The translations under genes and the position numbers were made by a program. The notes below the pieces were generated by a model, which was given only the letters and a program-made list of their open reading frames with translations, made no database searches and was not told the origin of the DNA. 38,194 nucleotides of DNA from an uncultured Roseovarius sp. (lineage in GTDB: Bacteria; Pseudomonadota; Alphaproteobacteria; Rhodobacterales; Rhodobacteraceae): NCBI GenBank assembly GCA_937884705.1, contig CAKZYL010000499.1, forward strand, positions 1 through 38,194, read 5' to 3'. Shown here piece after piece: positions 11,575-20,474 of this stretch (positions are counted from its first letter, which is position 1; each line of letters begins with the position of its first letter).

Positions 11575-12459
11575 TTAGAACCACTGCCCGGGTTCCATTA
11601 GCCCAAGATCCAGCAATTGTCGCGAATGCCACTCAAAAGGCGCTGTGTTGTGCCAACAGAAATTGTGAATATCAAACGTAGACCCGGGATTTGTCTTGAG
11701 AGCCTTCGCTGTGCGGAACGACATGATCGCCGCCGTTAGGTTGTTGTGCCACGGACATGCGTAGGTGTTGTATTCTTCGTCGGAAAACGTGTGGTTTTCC
11801 CGTAGTTTGAGATCGGCCTTCGCCCGGAAAAGCGCGATGCGGTCAATCTTGCGTTTGTTGGGGGGCACGTGTTCTTCGTAGCGCCATCTCAGACCGCCAA
11901 AGAAATCCAACTGCCGTTCTCTTGGATCGTCACTGCCCGCGCGTTTTTTTCGCGCCAATGCATAATATCCAGAGCGATCTAGATGCGCATCTTCGAGCGA
12001 TACTCCATTGTCATTAGAATTCAGATCTTTTGCATATATATCAATGACATATGCGAGCATTGCGTCACGGCGTTCTTCGCTGTGAAAGGTTACAAGCTCC
12101 CCCACGGAGCGCGACTCGCAAAACGGGAAAAACAGATATTCCGCGTTGAAGCAGTAGTAGAGCCAGATGTCAGGCAGGGCAGCAATCAGTCGGTTAACTG
12201 TGTCAATGTAGCTAGAGCCTTGTGCCACATCAAAATTCACGCGGTGGACATGGTCTGCAACATCCGGTGCCAGGATAAACTCCGGTGGCATGAACGCAAA
12301 AACCTGTTGGAATTTCAGATCCACGTGGTGGCGTAGCGTGCTGTTAACCTCCACCTCATCCTCGACAAAAATCAGGGCGATCGGGCCCTTGGCCAAAAGC
12401 GCCTGTCCGCTGGATAAAAGGGCATTCACATCGGAGAAATTCATCGCTGTATTCGGCAT
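11575..12459 (-). CDS. conserved-looking protein of unknown function, possible GT-A glycosyltransferase relative
   Basis: A 294-residue soluble protein I cannot assign firmly. The ATG at 12459 is the longest start and lacks a clear ribosome-binding site; Met6 is an alternative. There is no signal peptide or membrane helix. It is rich in aromatic and charged residues ([13 protein letters not shown] near 95-107, [19 protein letters not shown] near 188-206, and a Trp-rich C-terminus). The order of strand, acidic or aromatic motif, [19 protein letters not shown] helix and basic loop recalls family-2-like glycosyltransferases (Glyco_tranf_2_4 type). The DxD-like position would read NAE, so catalysis is doubtful. 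Local GC is visibly lower, especially around 11980-12060, which with the isolated minus orientation between two plus-strand groups hints at acquisition. Confidence 0.55.
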   Translation of the reverse strand: MPNTAMNFSDVNALLSSGQALLAKGPIALIFVEDEVEVNSTLRHHVDLKFQQVFAFMPPEFILAPDVADHVHRVNFDVAQGSSYIDTVNRLIAALPDIWLYYCFNAEYLFFPFCESRSVGELVTFHSEERRDAMLAYVIDIYAKDLNSNDNGVSLEDAHLDRSGYYALARKKRAGSDDPRERQLDFFGGLRWRYEEHVPPNKRKIDRIALFRAKADLKLRENHTFSDEEYNTYACPWHNNLTAAIMSFRTAKALKTNPGSTFDIHNFCWHNTAPFEWHSRQLLDLGLMEPGQWF

Positions 12460-12578
12460 TGTTTGACTGCTGTGCGCTCAGTTACGTGGTTTTCGTCTTT
12501 CATTGCAAGTGGGCCATGGGATCGTGTACTCCTTGGCTCTACATCTCGTTAACGCGCGCGATCCAGAGCAGGGACACT

Positions 12579-13919
12579 ATGGCCAACTCGAAACCGGAGC
12601 CTAAGAAACTCTTTATCAAGACCTATGGCTGTCAGATGAACGTCTACGACAGTGAGCGTATGGCCGAAGCCATGGGCGGCGCCGGGTATGTCGAAACGAA
12701 ATCCCCCGATGATGCGGATATGATCCTGCTCAACACCTGCCACATTCGGGAAAAGGCGGCCGAGAAGGTTTATTCTGAGCTTGGCCGGTTTCGGAAACTG
12801 AAAAACGAAAACCCGGACCTGAAAATCGGTGTGGCGGGCTGTGTGGCGCAAGCCGAAGGCGAAGAGATTATGCGCCGCCAGCCGCTTGTTGATCTGGTGG
12901 TGGGGCCGCAGAGCTATCACAAACTGCCACAGCTCGAAGCCAAAGCCCGCAGCGGGGAAAAAGCGCTCGATACGGATTTCCCGATTGAGGACAAATTCGA
13001 GATCCTCAAGAAACGCCCAAAGGCCAAGCGCGCGCCTGCGGCCTTTCTGACCGTGCAAGAGGGATGCGACAAGTTCTGTGCCTTCTGCGTGGTGCCTTAT
13101 ACGCGTGGTGCCGAGGTGAGCCGTCCGGCCCCGCGCATTCTGGACGAGGCGCAAAACCTCGTGGAGCGTGGCGTGCGGGAGATCACCCTTCTGGGGCAGA
13201 ATGTGAACGCCTATCACGGGGCTGGCCCCGGTGGAAATGCATGGAGCTTGGCAGAGTTGATCTGGGCGCTCAACGATATCGACGGGCTGGAGCGGATCCG
13301 GTTTACCACATCCCACCCCAACGATATGAGCGAGGATCTGATTGAGGCGCACGGGACGTGCGAAAAGCTGATGCCGTATCTGCACTTGCCGGTGCAGTCG
13401 GGCAGCGACCACATACTGAAGCGCATGAACCGCAAACACACGGCAGAAAGCTATCTCCGGCTGATACGAAAGATCCGCGAAGCGCGCCCCGATATCCTGA
13501 TGTCAGGTGATTTCATCGTGGGCTTTCCCGAAGAGACAGAAGAGGACTTTCAGGCCACTTTGGACTTGGTGGAAGAGGTCAAATATGGTTACGCCTATTC
13601 TTTCAAGTATTCCACGCGTCCGGGCACGCCTGCGGCCGAGCGCGCGCAGGTGGACGAGGATGAAAAATCGGAAAGATTGCAACGTTTGCAGTCGCTTATC
13701 ACGCGACAGCAACGTGAAATCCAAGACGCAATGGTCGGCAAAACGGTCAATGTGCTGTTTGAAAAGCCCGGGCGTTTGACCGGTCAGATGGTTGGAAAAT
13801 CGGACTATCTGCATGCCGTCCATGTGGCCGATGCCAAAGTGGAAATCGGCGATATCGCCCGCGTTGAGATCACCGACAGCGCCGCCAATTCTCTGGCCGG
13901 GCGCATCAAAGCGGCCTGA
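12579..13919 (+). CDS. miaB: tRNA-2-methylthio-N6-dimethylallyladenosine synthase MiaB
   Basis: A 446-residue radical-SAM methylthiotransferase adding the 2-methylthio group to i6A37 in tRNAs reading UNN codons. The auxiliary-cluster cysteines are Cys18 ([12 protein letters not shown]), Cys54 ([10 protein letters not shown]) and Cys88 ([10 protein letters not shown]). The radical SAM triad is Cys163, Cys167 and Cys170 ([16 protein letters not shown]). A TRAM domain closes the C-terminus. The start is the ATG at 12579 with AGGGA upstream; the frame remains open to a TTG at 12459, but those extra 40 residues do not look like MiaB and overlap the start of the opposing gene. Confidence 0.96.
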   Translation: MANSKPEPKKLFIKTYGCQMNVYDSERMAEAMGGAGYVETKSPDDADMILLNTCHIREKAAEKVYSELGRFRKLKNENPDLKIGVAGCVAQAEGEEIMRRQPLVDLVVGPQSYHKLPQLEAKARSGEKALDTDFPIEDKFEILKKRPKAKRAPAAFLTVQEGCDKFCAFCVVPYTRGAEVSRPAPRILDEAQNLVERGVREITLLGQNVNAYHGAGPGGNAWSLAELIWALNDIDGLERIRFTTSHPNDMSEDLIEAHGTCEKLMPYLHLPVQSGSDHILKRMNRKHTAESYLRLIRKIREARPDILMSGDFIVGFPEETEEDFQATLDLVEEVKYGYAYSFKYSTRPGTPAAERAQVDEDEKSERLQRLQSLITRQQREIQDAMVGKTVNVLFEKPGRLTGQMVGKSDYLHAVHVADAKVEIGDIARVEITDSAANSLAGRIKAA

Positions 13920-14149
13920 TTCGAAGATCCCCCAGCTCCTCTTGTAGATCGCCGTTGCATACATTGCCGGGTCTTCTGCGGATGCTTTGAATGCCAAAGT
14001 TGCATTGAAATTGGACCCTGGTTGGCTCCCATCATCGGTGGATCCGCGGTCATTTGGCCTTCACAAGGGGTCCAAACTTGTTACAGTCACAAGATAATTT
14101 GTGTCGCGCGAGGTCCTCTGCTCGGTCCCTCAGGCGGTACGAGGGATCA

Positions 14150-14761
14150 ATGAAAAGGATAGGGGCTGTGCACGAATTTAATGCGAAGTCTGTTCGCGGT
14201 GTCATTGGCGGTGTTCTGGGCGGTTTGGCTGCCATCGCTTTGGGCGCCACTTTAATCGTCGGTGAGGCGGCCGCGCAAAGCAGCGGACAACGCGTCGTTA
14301 TCGGCGAAACATATATTCCAACCATTTGGGTCGACCCGGACGGCTGCGAACACTGGGTGATGGATGACGGCTGGGAGGGGTATATGACACCTCACGTCAA
14401 TCGCCAGGGCATCCCTGTGTGCCGCCGTGGAAACGTATGTGGCGAAATGCACTCTGATCAGCTCTTTGCCACAAACAGTGCCAATATCAGTGCGTCAGGG
14501 CGCAAACATCTGGCCAAATTCTTCCAGACGACGGGTGCGATTTCCTACATCATCACGGGCCACACAGACAGCCGCGCCTCAGATCAATACAATCTTGATT
14601 TGTCCTATCGCCGTGCCACTGCCGTTGCATCGATCGCCGCCGCCAATGGCGCACGGATTGCAGATGTGCGTGGCTATGGAGAGCGCCAGCCAAAAGCGTC
14701 CAATAACACAGCCGCGGGGATGCAGAAGAACCGCCGCGTTGAAATCATCTGCATTCGCTAG
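14150..14761 (+). CDS. OmpA-family envelope protein with N-terminal WVDPxGCxHW domain
   Basis: A 203-residue protein from the ATG at 14150, which has a GAGGG ribosome-binding site. Residues 17-43 form a hydrophobic signal peptide or anchor ending AAAQS. Residues 59-91 are a compact module beginning IWVDPDGCEHW with two cysteines (66, 91), which may form a disulfide. Residues about 103-200 are an OmpA-like peptidoglycan-binding domain, seen from ITGHTDSRASDQYN, LSYRRATAV and MQKNRRVEI. It probably acts in the periplasm tethered to peptidoglycan. The next gene encodes a lipoprotein carrying the same 33-residue module, so the two may be partners. Upstream, 13920-14149 holds no gene that I can support. 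Confidence 0.85.
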   Translation: MKRIGAVHEFNAKSVRGVIGGVLGGLAAIALGATLIVGEAAAQSSGQRVVIGETYIPTIWVDPDGCEHWVMDDGWEGYMTPHVNRQGIPVCRRGNVCGEMHSDQLFATNSANISASGRKHLAKFFQTTGAISYIITGHTDSRASDQYNLDLSYRRATAVASIAAANGARIADVRGYGERQPKASNNTAAGMQKNRRVEIICIR

Positions 14762-14770
14762 GGGGACAAA

Positions 14771-15067
14771 ATGAAATTTCTCAAACTATCGATCTTGCTG
14801 CCTGCGGTCGTCGCCGTCGCAGCCTGTGGCACGAAAATTGACAAGACCGTTGACCGCGGCATCGACAGCAAGCATCTGAGCCAATTGCAAGCGGGCATCT
14901 GGGTCGATCCCAATGGCTGCGACCATTGGATTATCGATGACGGTGCGGAGGGGTATCTGTCACAACGGCTTGACCCATATGGTAAGCCTGTCTGTTCTGG
15001 CACCGCGCCGCCCAACACGGCCACCGGCGCTTTCAAGTCGGGCTCTCCGGTGCCTGATCCGATCTGA
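14771..15067 (+). CDS. small lipoprotein with WVDPxGCxHW domain
   Basis: A 98-residue predicted lipoprotein. The lipobox is V-A-A-C with Cys19 followed by Gly, after a hydrophobic segment, so the mature protein would begin at Cys19 and be lipidated. Residues 43-75 (IWVDPNGCDHW onward to Cys75) match the upstream OmpA-like protein's module at 19 of 33 positions without gaps, including both cysteines. The gene starts 9 bp after the upstream stop with a GGGGGA ribosome-binding site, so the pair is an operon probably made by partial duplication. The C-terminus is short and proline/serine-rich. Function unknown. A terminator follows. Confidence 0.8.
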   Translation: MKFLKLSILLPAVVAVAACGTKIDKTVDRGIDSKHLSQLQAGIWVDPNGCDHWIIDDGAEGYLSQRLDPYGKPVCSGTAPPNTATGAFKSGSPVPDPI

Positions 15068-15086
15068 CCGGTGTGATTTCAAAGCG

Positions 15087-15118
15087 TGCCGCGGTGGTGT
15101 TCTGCCGCGGCATTTTTT
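15087..15118 (+). terminator. intrinsic terminator after the lipoprotein gene
   Basis: Perfect 8-bp GC-rich stem TGCCGCGG / CCGCGGCA with a 10-base loop, followed directly by six T residues. It lies 20 bp after the lipoprotein stop and separates this pair from phoH. Confidence 0.85.
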
Positions 15119-15209
15119 GTGGGATGACGGCTTATTGTCTGCGAGGTCTTGAAGTTGTCCGTTCCTGTTGGCACGCTGTCTTTGGGAACATGCGCAACAG
15201 GAGACACGT

Positions 15210-16217
15210 TTGGCCATAGAAGCCTTACCCCCGACAGATGATCTCACCGCTCTGCACGAGGAGGTCCTTGAATTTCCTGACAATTTTCTGCTGATAGACC
15301 TGTGTGGTGAGCATGATCGCAATCTGGCTGAGATAGAGCGCCAGCTGGGTGTTCAGATCATGCGGCGTGGGAATCAGCTCTCGGTGATCGGTGAAAAGGG
15401 CAGCGCGCAGGCCGCGACATCGGCGCTGAACGCGCTTTATTCACGACTGGAAGCAGGCCGCAGCGTCGAAGCTGCCGATGTGGACCGAGAACTCCGCATG
15501 GGCGCATCCGAGCCCGCCCCCGGCAGTTACGCGGGCGATCAGCTTGAGATGTTTCGCGGCGGTACCGTTGAGATCAAAACCCGCAAGAAGCTGGTTGAGC
15601 CGCGCACAGACGCGCAAAAAGCCTATGTCATGTCTCTCTTTAAGCATGAGCTGGCATTTGGCATCGGGCCCGCCGGGACGGGGAAGACCTATCTCGCCGT
15701 GGCGGCGGGCGTGTCGATGTTCATCGAAGGCAAGGTGGATCGCATCATCCTGTCGCGGCCTGCGGTCGAAGCGGGCGAAAAGCTGGGGTATCTCCCAGGC
15801 GATATGAAAGACAAGGTCGATCCCTATATGCAGCCGCTTTATGACGCGCTGAATGACTTTCTTCCGTCAAAACAAGTGGCCAAACTCATCGAGGAAAAGC
15901 GCATAGAGATTGCCCCGCTGGCGTTTATGCGCGGGCGCACCTTGTCCAACGCTTTTGTGGTGCTTGATGAGGCGCAGAATGCCACCTCTATGCAGATGAA
16001 AATGTTTCTCACCCGTCTGGGCGAGGGGAGCCGGATGGTGATCACAGGCGACCGCAGCCAGGTTGACCTGCCGCGTGGCGTCACCAGCGGGTTGCATGAT
16101 GCCGAACGCCTCTTAAAGTCTATCTCTAACATATCGTTCAACTATTTCACCGCAAAGGACGTGGTGCGCCATCCGCTTGTCGCGGCGATCATTGAGGCGT
16201 ACGACGCAGACAGCTGA
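15210..16217 (+). CDS. PhoH-like ATPase (YbeZ type)
   Basis: A PhoH-family NTPase, 335 residues when started at the TTG at 15210, which has an excellent ACAGGAGA ribosome-binding site 5-6 bp upstream. The next in-frame start upstream, TTG at 15168, has none. The Walker A is GPAGTGKT (about residues 153-160) and Walker B is VVLDEAQNAT. An N-terminal RNA-binding-like segment (about 30-100) precedes the ATPase core. YbeZ proteins work with the endoribonuclease YbeY in ribosome quality control and 16S maturation, and ybeY overlaps it directly here (stop and start share one base). The precise biochemical role of PhoH proteins is not settled. Confidence 0.93.
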   Translation: MAIEALPPTDDLTALHEEVLEFPDNFLLIDLCGEHDRNLAEIERQLGVQIMRRGNQLSVIGEKGSAQAATSALNALYSRLEAGRSVEAADVDRELRMGASEPAPGSYAGDQLEMFRGGTVEIKTRKKLVEPRTDAQKAYVMSLFKHELAFGIGPAGTGKTYLAVAAGVSMFIEGKVDRIILSRPAVEAGEKLGYLPGDMKDKVDPYMQPLYDALNDFLPSKQVAKLIEEKRIEIAPLAFMRGRTLSNAFVVLDEAQNATSMQMKMFLTRLGEGSRMVITGDRSQVDLPRGVTSGLHDAERLLKSISNISFNYFTAKDVVRHPLVAAIIEAYDADS

Positions 16218-16693
16218 TGATCACTGAGATCGTTTTTGAGGATGATCGGTGGGCCGATATGGGGTTCAAGACCCTTGCCGAGGCCGCCGCGAAAGCGACG
16301 CTTTCCCATTGCCTGGATGACGGTCCATGGAAGATCAGTGTTTTGGCCTGCGATGACGCCCGCATTTCCGCGCTGAATGATGATTTCCGCCAAAAAGCAC
16401 AGCCGACCAATGTGCTGTCCTGGCCATCTGAAGAGCGGGGCGCGCGCGTGCCGGGTGGCGCGACGATCACGCCGCAGGACGCGGAGCTTGGCGATATCGC
16501 GATTTCATATGACACTTGCCTGCGTGAGGCGGACGCGGCTGGTCTTTCCTTGGCAGAGCACGCGACGCATCTGATGGTGCACGCGGTTTTGCATCTTTTG
16601 GGGCATGATCATGAGCGTGACGAAGATGCCACCGTCATGGAAGCACTTGAGATAGAAATACTTGGCAAACTGGGTGTTCCTAACCCATATTAG
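16217..16693 (+). CDS. ybeY: endoribonuclease YbeY
   Basis: A 158-residue UPF0054 metalloprotein for 16S rRNA 3'-end maturation and ribosome quality control. The zinc site is the HAVLHLLGHDH motif with His122, His126 and His132. The conserved TNVLSWP strand (residues 64-70) and LGDIAIS segment are present. Its ATG shares a base with the phoH stop, indicating coupled translation, and corC follows after a short gap. Length is typical. Confidence 0.95.
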   Translation: MITEIVFEDDRWADMGFKTLAEAAAKATLSHCLDDGPWKISVLACDDARISALNDDFRQKAQPTNVLSWPSEERGARVPGGATITPQDAELGDIAISYDTCLREADAAGLSLAEHATHLMVHAVLHLLGHDHERDEDATVMEALEIEILGKLGVPNPY

Positions 16694-16719
16694 GACCCTG
16701 TTACTTTCGGATGAGGACA

Positions 16720-17628
16720 ATGGGCGACAGCACGGACGGGTCTACTGGCGGATCTTCTATCGCAGCGCGGAGCGCGCAGGCGGACAGTCAGGACACAATT
16801 GAAGAATCCAGCACGGAACAAAGCGGGTTTTTCCGCAAGATGTTCGGCGCTCTTTCCCTAAACGAAGCAACCCCTTCGGAGGATGTCGAGGAAAAACCTG
16901 CGCCCGCCGCCGTGGGTATGCTCAACCTACGGACACTCGCCGTTGAAGATGTGGCGATCCCCAGATCCGACATTGTCGCCGTTCCGATTGAGTCCAACAA
17001 AGAAGAACTGGTCACGACATTTCGCGAAAGCGGTTTGACGCGTCTGCCGGTCTATGAGGGCACGCTCGATACCCCGATGGGCTTTGCGCATCTCAAGGAT
17101 TTCGCTCTGAAACATGGGTTCAACGGCAATGGGGGGCGGTTCTCGCTCAAAAAACTGCTGCGCCCGCTGCTTTACGTGCCGGCGTCTATGCCTATCGGCG
17201 TGCTGTTGCAGAAGATGCAAAATGAGCGTCGGCACATGGCGCTGGTGATCGATGAATATGGCGGCGTGGACGGATTGGTGACGATTGAGGATCTCATCGA
17301 ACAAGTTGTGGGCGATATCGCCGATGAGCATGATGCTGAGGATGATACCCATTTTTCTGTGGATAAGTCCGGCGCATATGTCGCTTTAGCGAAAACACCA
17401 TTGAAAGACTTTGAGGCGGAGATTGGTATCTCCCTGACCTCTGAGGATGAGATTGACGAAGAAGAAATCGACACTTTGGGTGGCCTTTTGTTCATGTTGC
17501 TGGGCCGTGTGCCCGTGCGTGGAGAAATGGTGGAGCATCCCGGTGGCACGGTTTTCGAGGTGATCGACGCAGATCCGCGGCGGATCAAGCGGTTGCGTGT
17601 GCGCTTGCCCGGACACAAGGACACATAG
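16720..17628 (+). CDS. CorC/HlyC family CBS-domain transporter-associated protein
   Basis: A 302-residue protein from ATG 16720, preferred over the ATG at 16711 because TGAGGA sits at proper distance. After an acidic, low-complexity N-terminus (about 60 residues), two CBS domains follow, visible from RLPVYEGTLDTPMGFAHLKD and VIDEYGGVDGLVTIEDL. A CorC_HlyC domain completes it (about 205-300, GGLLFMLLGRVPVRGE). No membrane domain is present, so this is the cytosolic CorC/YbeX form, named for a link to Mg and Co efflux but genetically tied to YbeZ/YbeY and ribosome metabolism. The order phoH-ybeY-corC-lnt is widely conserved. Confidence 0.92.
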   Translation: MGDSTDGSTGGSSIAARSAQADSQDTIEESSTEQSGFFRKMFGALSLNEATPSEDVEEKPAPAAVGMLNLRTLAVEDVAIPRSDIVAVPIESNKEELVTTFRESGLTRLPVYEGTLDTPMGFAHLKDFALKHGFNGNGGRFSLKKLLRPLLYVPASMPIGVLLQKMQNERRHMALVIDEYGGVDGLVTIEDLIEQVVGDIADEHDAEDDTHFSVDKSGAYVALAKTPLKDFEAEIGISLTSEDEIDEEEIDTLGGLLFMLLGRVPVRGEMVEHPGGTVFEVIDADPRRIKRLRVRLPGHKDT

Positions 17629-17631
17629 CGC

Positions 17632-19137
17632 GTGGTGTCAGCGGGGCTGGACAGCATTTTGGCCCGGCGCAGACTGAGCCAGTGGCCGATCATTGCAGCA
17701 ATTGGCGCGATCGCGGCCTTGGGCCAGGAACCACTTGGCCTGTGGCCGGCCACGATTTGCGCTCTGGGCCTCATCTTTGCACTGATCCGCAAAGCGGCGT
17801 CGGGAAAACAGGCCCTGGGCGTCGGCTGGATTGCCGGTGCGGGCTATTTCGCTGTCGCACTCTCCTGGATTGTTGAGCCGTTCTTGGTGGATCTCGCGCG
17901 ACACGGTTGGATGGCGCCTTTCGCGCTCTTGGGGGTCAGTGTTGGATTTGGGCTTTTTTGGGCTTTTGTCGGCTGGGTCACATTCAAAGCCGGAGGGCAA
18001 TCCATTGTATTCATTGGGGCGTTTGTTTTTGCGGAATTCGCGAGGGGCTATGCATTGACCGGCTTCCCATGGGCGCAGCTGGGCCACGTGTTGATCGATA
18101 CGGCGTGGCTTTATCTGGCCTCTTATGCGGGCTCTTTGGGATTAACAGCGCTGGTCCTTTTGGGCGCGATCGGCGTGACTGTCCTTATCGACGGTAAATG
18201 GCTGTTCTTTGCAGTCATGTTTGGAGTTTTGGCGTGCCTTTTTGGCGCCTCTGTTGGTCTGACCCCCAAAGCGGGCGCTATAGATCAAAGCCCGATGATT
18301 CGAATTGTCCACACCAATGAGATGCAACAAGACCGGTGGGACCCTGATAAGATCCCGGTCAACTTTGAGCGCAAATTGGAATTTACGGCCGGCGATGACA
18401 CCGGGCCGTCACCGGCGCTGATTGTCTGGCCTGAAACCTCGATCCCTGTTTTGCTTGAGCGGGCGCAGACTGCGCTTGATGCCATCGCACAGGATGCAAA
18501 TGGTGCGCCCGTGATCGCGGGGTTACAGCGCTTTGACGGCGATGGTTTTTTCAATTCTCTCATCAAGTTGGACGGTGAAGGTGACGTTGCTGCGATCTAT
18601 GACAAGCACCATCTGGTCCCGTTTGGAGAGTACCTTCCCTTTGGTGAGACTTTTGCAAAGTTTGGCATCTTCGGGCTGTCTGACACGACCGGCGGAGGCT
18701 ACCAACCGGGCGCGGGGCCGCAGGTTCTAGACATTGAAGGGCTAGGCACAGCGCTGCCTCTCATCTGCTATGAAGGCGTTTTTCCGCAGGATGTGGGCGG
18801 CTACGACAAACGGCCTGATTTCCTTATGCTGATCACCAATGATGCGTGGTTTGGTGAGATTTCGGGCCCCTATCAGCACCTCGCCCAAGCCAGGTTGCGC
18901 AGCGCGGAGCAGGGCCTTCCGATGATAAGGTCGGCGAATACGGGCATCTCGGCCATGATTGATGCAACCGGGCGGATTACACATCAAATGGGCTTAGATG
19001 AGGCGGGTTGGATCGATGCGCCACTTCCGCCTGCTTTGCCCGCGACCGCCTACTCTCGTATGGGCGATTGGCCCATTGCTGCGCTGGCGTTTGTCATTGT
19101 CGGACTGGGCTGGTTTCGCGCCCGACTTTCGAGTTGA
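17632..19137 (+). CDS. lnt: apolipoprotein N-acyltransferase Lnt
   Basis: A 501-residue inner-membrane enzyme adding the third acyl chain to the N-terminal cysteine of lipoproteins. The N-terminal half has about six to eight hydrophobic segments up to residue 210. The periplasmic nitrilase-like domain carries the triad Glu268 (VWPETSIP), Lys325 (YDKHHLVPFGEY) and Cys379 (LICYEG). It begins with GTG 3 bp after corC, with AAGGA somewhat far upstream; a second GTG follows immediately, so the start may be off by one codon. Its substrates would include the lipoproteins encoded in this window. The stop codon overlaps the predicted metK promoter. Confidence 0.95.
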   Translation: MVSAGLDSILARRRLSQWPIIAAIGAIAALGQEPLGLWPATICALGLIFALIRKAASGKQALGVGWIAGAGYFAVALSWIVEPFLVDLARHGWMAPFALLGVSVGFGLFWAFVGWVTFKAGGQSIVFIGAFVFAEFARGYALTGFPWAQLGHVLIDTAWLYLASYAGSLGLTALVLLGAIGVTVLIDGKWLFFAVMFGVLACLFGASVGLTPKAGAIDQSPMIRIVHTNEMQQDRWDPDKIPVNFERKLEFTAGDDTGPSPALIVWPETSIPVLLERAQTALDAIAQDANGAPVIAGLQRFDGDGFFNSLIKLDGEGDVAAIYDKHHLVPFGEYLPFGETFAKFGIFGLSDTTGGGYQPGAGPQVLDIEGLGTALPLICYEGVFPQDVGGYDKRPDFLMLITNDAWFGEISGPYQHLAQARLRSAEQGLPMIRSANTGISAMIDATGRITHQMGLDEAGWIDAPLPPALPATAYSRMGDWPIAALAFVIVGLGWFRARLSS

Positions 19138-19162
19138 CGCGACCATCCCCTACGCCTAAGCA
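19134..19162 (+). promoter_or_regulatory. predicted metK promoter
   Basis: TTGACG (19134-19139), 17-bp spacer, TAAGCA (19157-19162). The -35 box overlaps the lnt stop codon. The expected RNA start, about 7 bp further on, falls immediately before the 5' stem of the SAM/SAH riboswitch, which supports the assignment. Confidence 0.65.
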
Positions 19163-19169
19163 CGCGTGA

Positions 19170-19215
19170 CTGTCACAACGGCTTCCTGACGTGACGGATT
19201 TTACCTACTGGAGCG
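19170..19215 (+). promoter_or_regulatory. SAM/SAH riboswitch controlling metK
   Basis: The metK leader contains GTCACAACGGCTTCCTGAC then GTGAC, a linker, and CTGGAGC just before the ATG. GTCAC (19172-19176) pairs with GTGAC (19191-19195). GCTTCC in the loop can pair with GGAGC, the metK ribosome-binding region, to form the H-type pseudoknot. This matches the SAM/SAH class as I remember it, found upstream of metK in Rhodobacterales. Ligand binding stabilises the pseudoknot and hides the Shine-Dalgarno, so high SAM or SAH would lower MetK translation. Confidence 0.9.
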
Positions 19216-19221
19216 CTTTTC

Positions 19222-20403
19222 ATGTCTCGTCAAAACTACACTTTCACCTCTGAATCCGTGTCAGAGGGCCACCCTGATAAGGTCTGCGACCGAATTTCAG
19301 ATGCCGTGCTCGATGCCTTCCTCGCTGAGGACGAACTGGCCCGCGTGGCTTGCGAGACGTTTGCCACGACCAATCGCGTTGTGATCGGTGGTGAGGTTGG
19401 CCTGAGCGATCAGGAAAAGCTGCACGAATACATGGGCCGCATCGATGAGATCGCGCGCGCCTGCATCAAAGACATCGGATATGAGCAAGAGAAGTTTCAT
19501 TGGCAGACCTGTGAGGTCACCAATCTCTTGCACGAACAATCGGCGCATATCGCGCAGGGCGTGACGGGCGAGGGCAATCGCGACGAAGGCGCGGGCGATC
19601 AGGGCATCATGTTTGGTTATGCCACGACAGAGACGGACGCGCTTATGCCAGCGCCCATTCAGTACTCTCATGCGATCCTGCGCCGCTTGGCCGAAGTGCG
19701 CAAATCGGGTGCGGAGCCCGCGCTCGGACCGGACGCAAAATCGCAGCTATCAGTGGTATACAAGGACGGTGTTCCGACGGGCGTGTCCTCGGTTGTCTTG
19801 TCGACACAACATTTGGATGAGGCCCTGACCAGCGATGATATTCGTGCGCTTGTTGAGCCTTACATCCGTGAGGTTCTGCCCGATGGGTGGCTGACCGATG
19901 GCACCGAATGGCATGTCAACCCGACCGGGAAGTTCGTGATCGGTGGGCCCGATGGCGACGCGGGCCTGACAGGGCGCAAGATCATCGTGGACACCTATGG
20001 CGGTGCGGCCCCGCATGGAGGCGGCGCGTTTTCTGGCAAAGATCCGACCAAAGTCGACAGGTCGGCCGCCTATGCGGCGCGGTATCTGGCCAAAAATGTC
20101 GTGGCTGCGGGTATGGCAGAGCGCTGCACGATTCAGCTGTCATACGCGATCGGCGTGGCCAAACCGCTGTCGATCTACGCAGACACGCATGGCACGGGTG
20201 ATGTCGCCCCGGCTGACATTGAGAAAGCCGTCGCGGCCTCCATGGATCTGACCCCAAGGGGTATTCGTGAGCATCTGGAGCTCAACAAACCAGTCTACCA
20301 GCGCACCGCGGCGTACGGGCACTTTGGGCGTGAGCCGGAAGCGGATGGCGGATTTTCCTGGGAAAGGACAGATCTCGTCGATGCTTTGAAGAAGTCAATT
20401 TAG
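19222..20403 (+). CDS. metK: S-adenosylmethionine synthetase MetK
   Basis: A 393-residue cytosolic enzyme making SAM from methionine and ATP. The signatures are the N-terminal [16 protein letters not shown], the hexapeptide-like [12 protein letters not shown] and the glycine-rich P-loop [16 protein letters not shown]. Length and order of the three repeats fit the family. Translation is probably controlled by the SAM/SAH riboswitch whose pseudoknot uses the ribosome-binding site. The trmB product downstream is a SAM-dependent methyltransferase, and MiaB upstream also consumes SAM. Confidence 0.97.
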   Translation: MSRQNYTFTSESVSEGHPDKVCDRISDAVLDAFLAEDELARVACETFATTNRVVIGGEVGLSDQEKLHEYMGRIDEIARACIKDIGYEQEKFHWQTCEVTNLLHEQSAHIAQGVTGEGNRDEGAGDQGIMFGYATTETDALMPAPIQYSHAILRRLAEVRKSGAEPALGPDAKSQLSVVYKDGVPTGVSSVVLSTQHLDEALTSDDIRALVEPYIREVLPDGWLTDGTEWHVNPTGKFVIGGPDGDAGLTGRKIIVDTYGGAAPHGGGAFSGKDPTKVDRSAAYAARYLAKNVVAAGMAERCTIQLSYAIGVAKPLSIYADTHGTGDVAPADIEKAVAASMDLTPRGIREHLELNKPVYQRTAAYGHFGREPEADGGFSWERTDLVDALKKSI

Positions 20404-20474
20404 CATCGGCTTTTGTCCGTGAATCGCAGGTTAACTGTGGATAAATTTGGCTTTCACATCGTTTTCTTGCTGGC

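Noticed and set aside
12549-13439. 296-residue minus-strand frame opposite miaB
   Set aside because: The plus strand encodes all MiaB cysteine motifs, and the antisense product is low in recognisable structure and rich in His, Arg and Leu as expected of a shadow.
13920-14149. TTG-initiated N-terminal extension of the OmpA-like gene at 14054
   Set aside because: The extension has no signal-peptide character and no ribosome-binding site, while ATG 14150 has both in place.
20436-20444. DnaA-box consensus TTATCCACA (minus strand) between metK and trmB, with another at 17358-17366 inside corC
   Set aside because: Two isolated 9-mers three kilobases apart, without an AT-rich unwinding region or dnaA, parA or repA neighbours, do not make an origin. 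One or two chance hits are not surprising in 38 kb.
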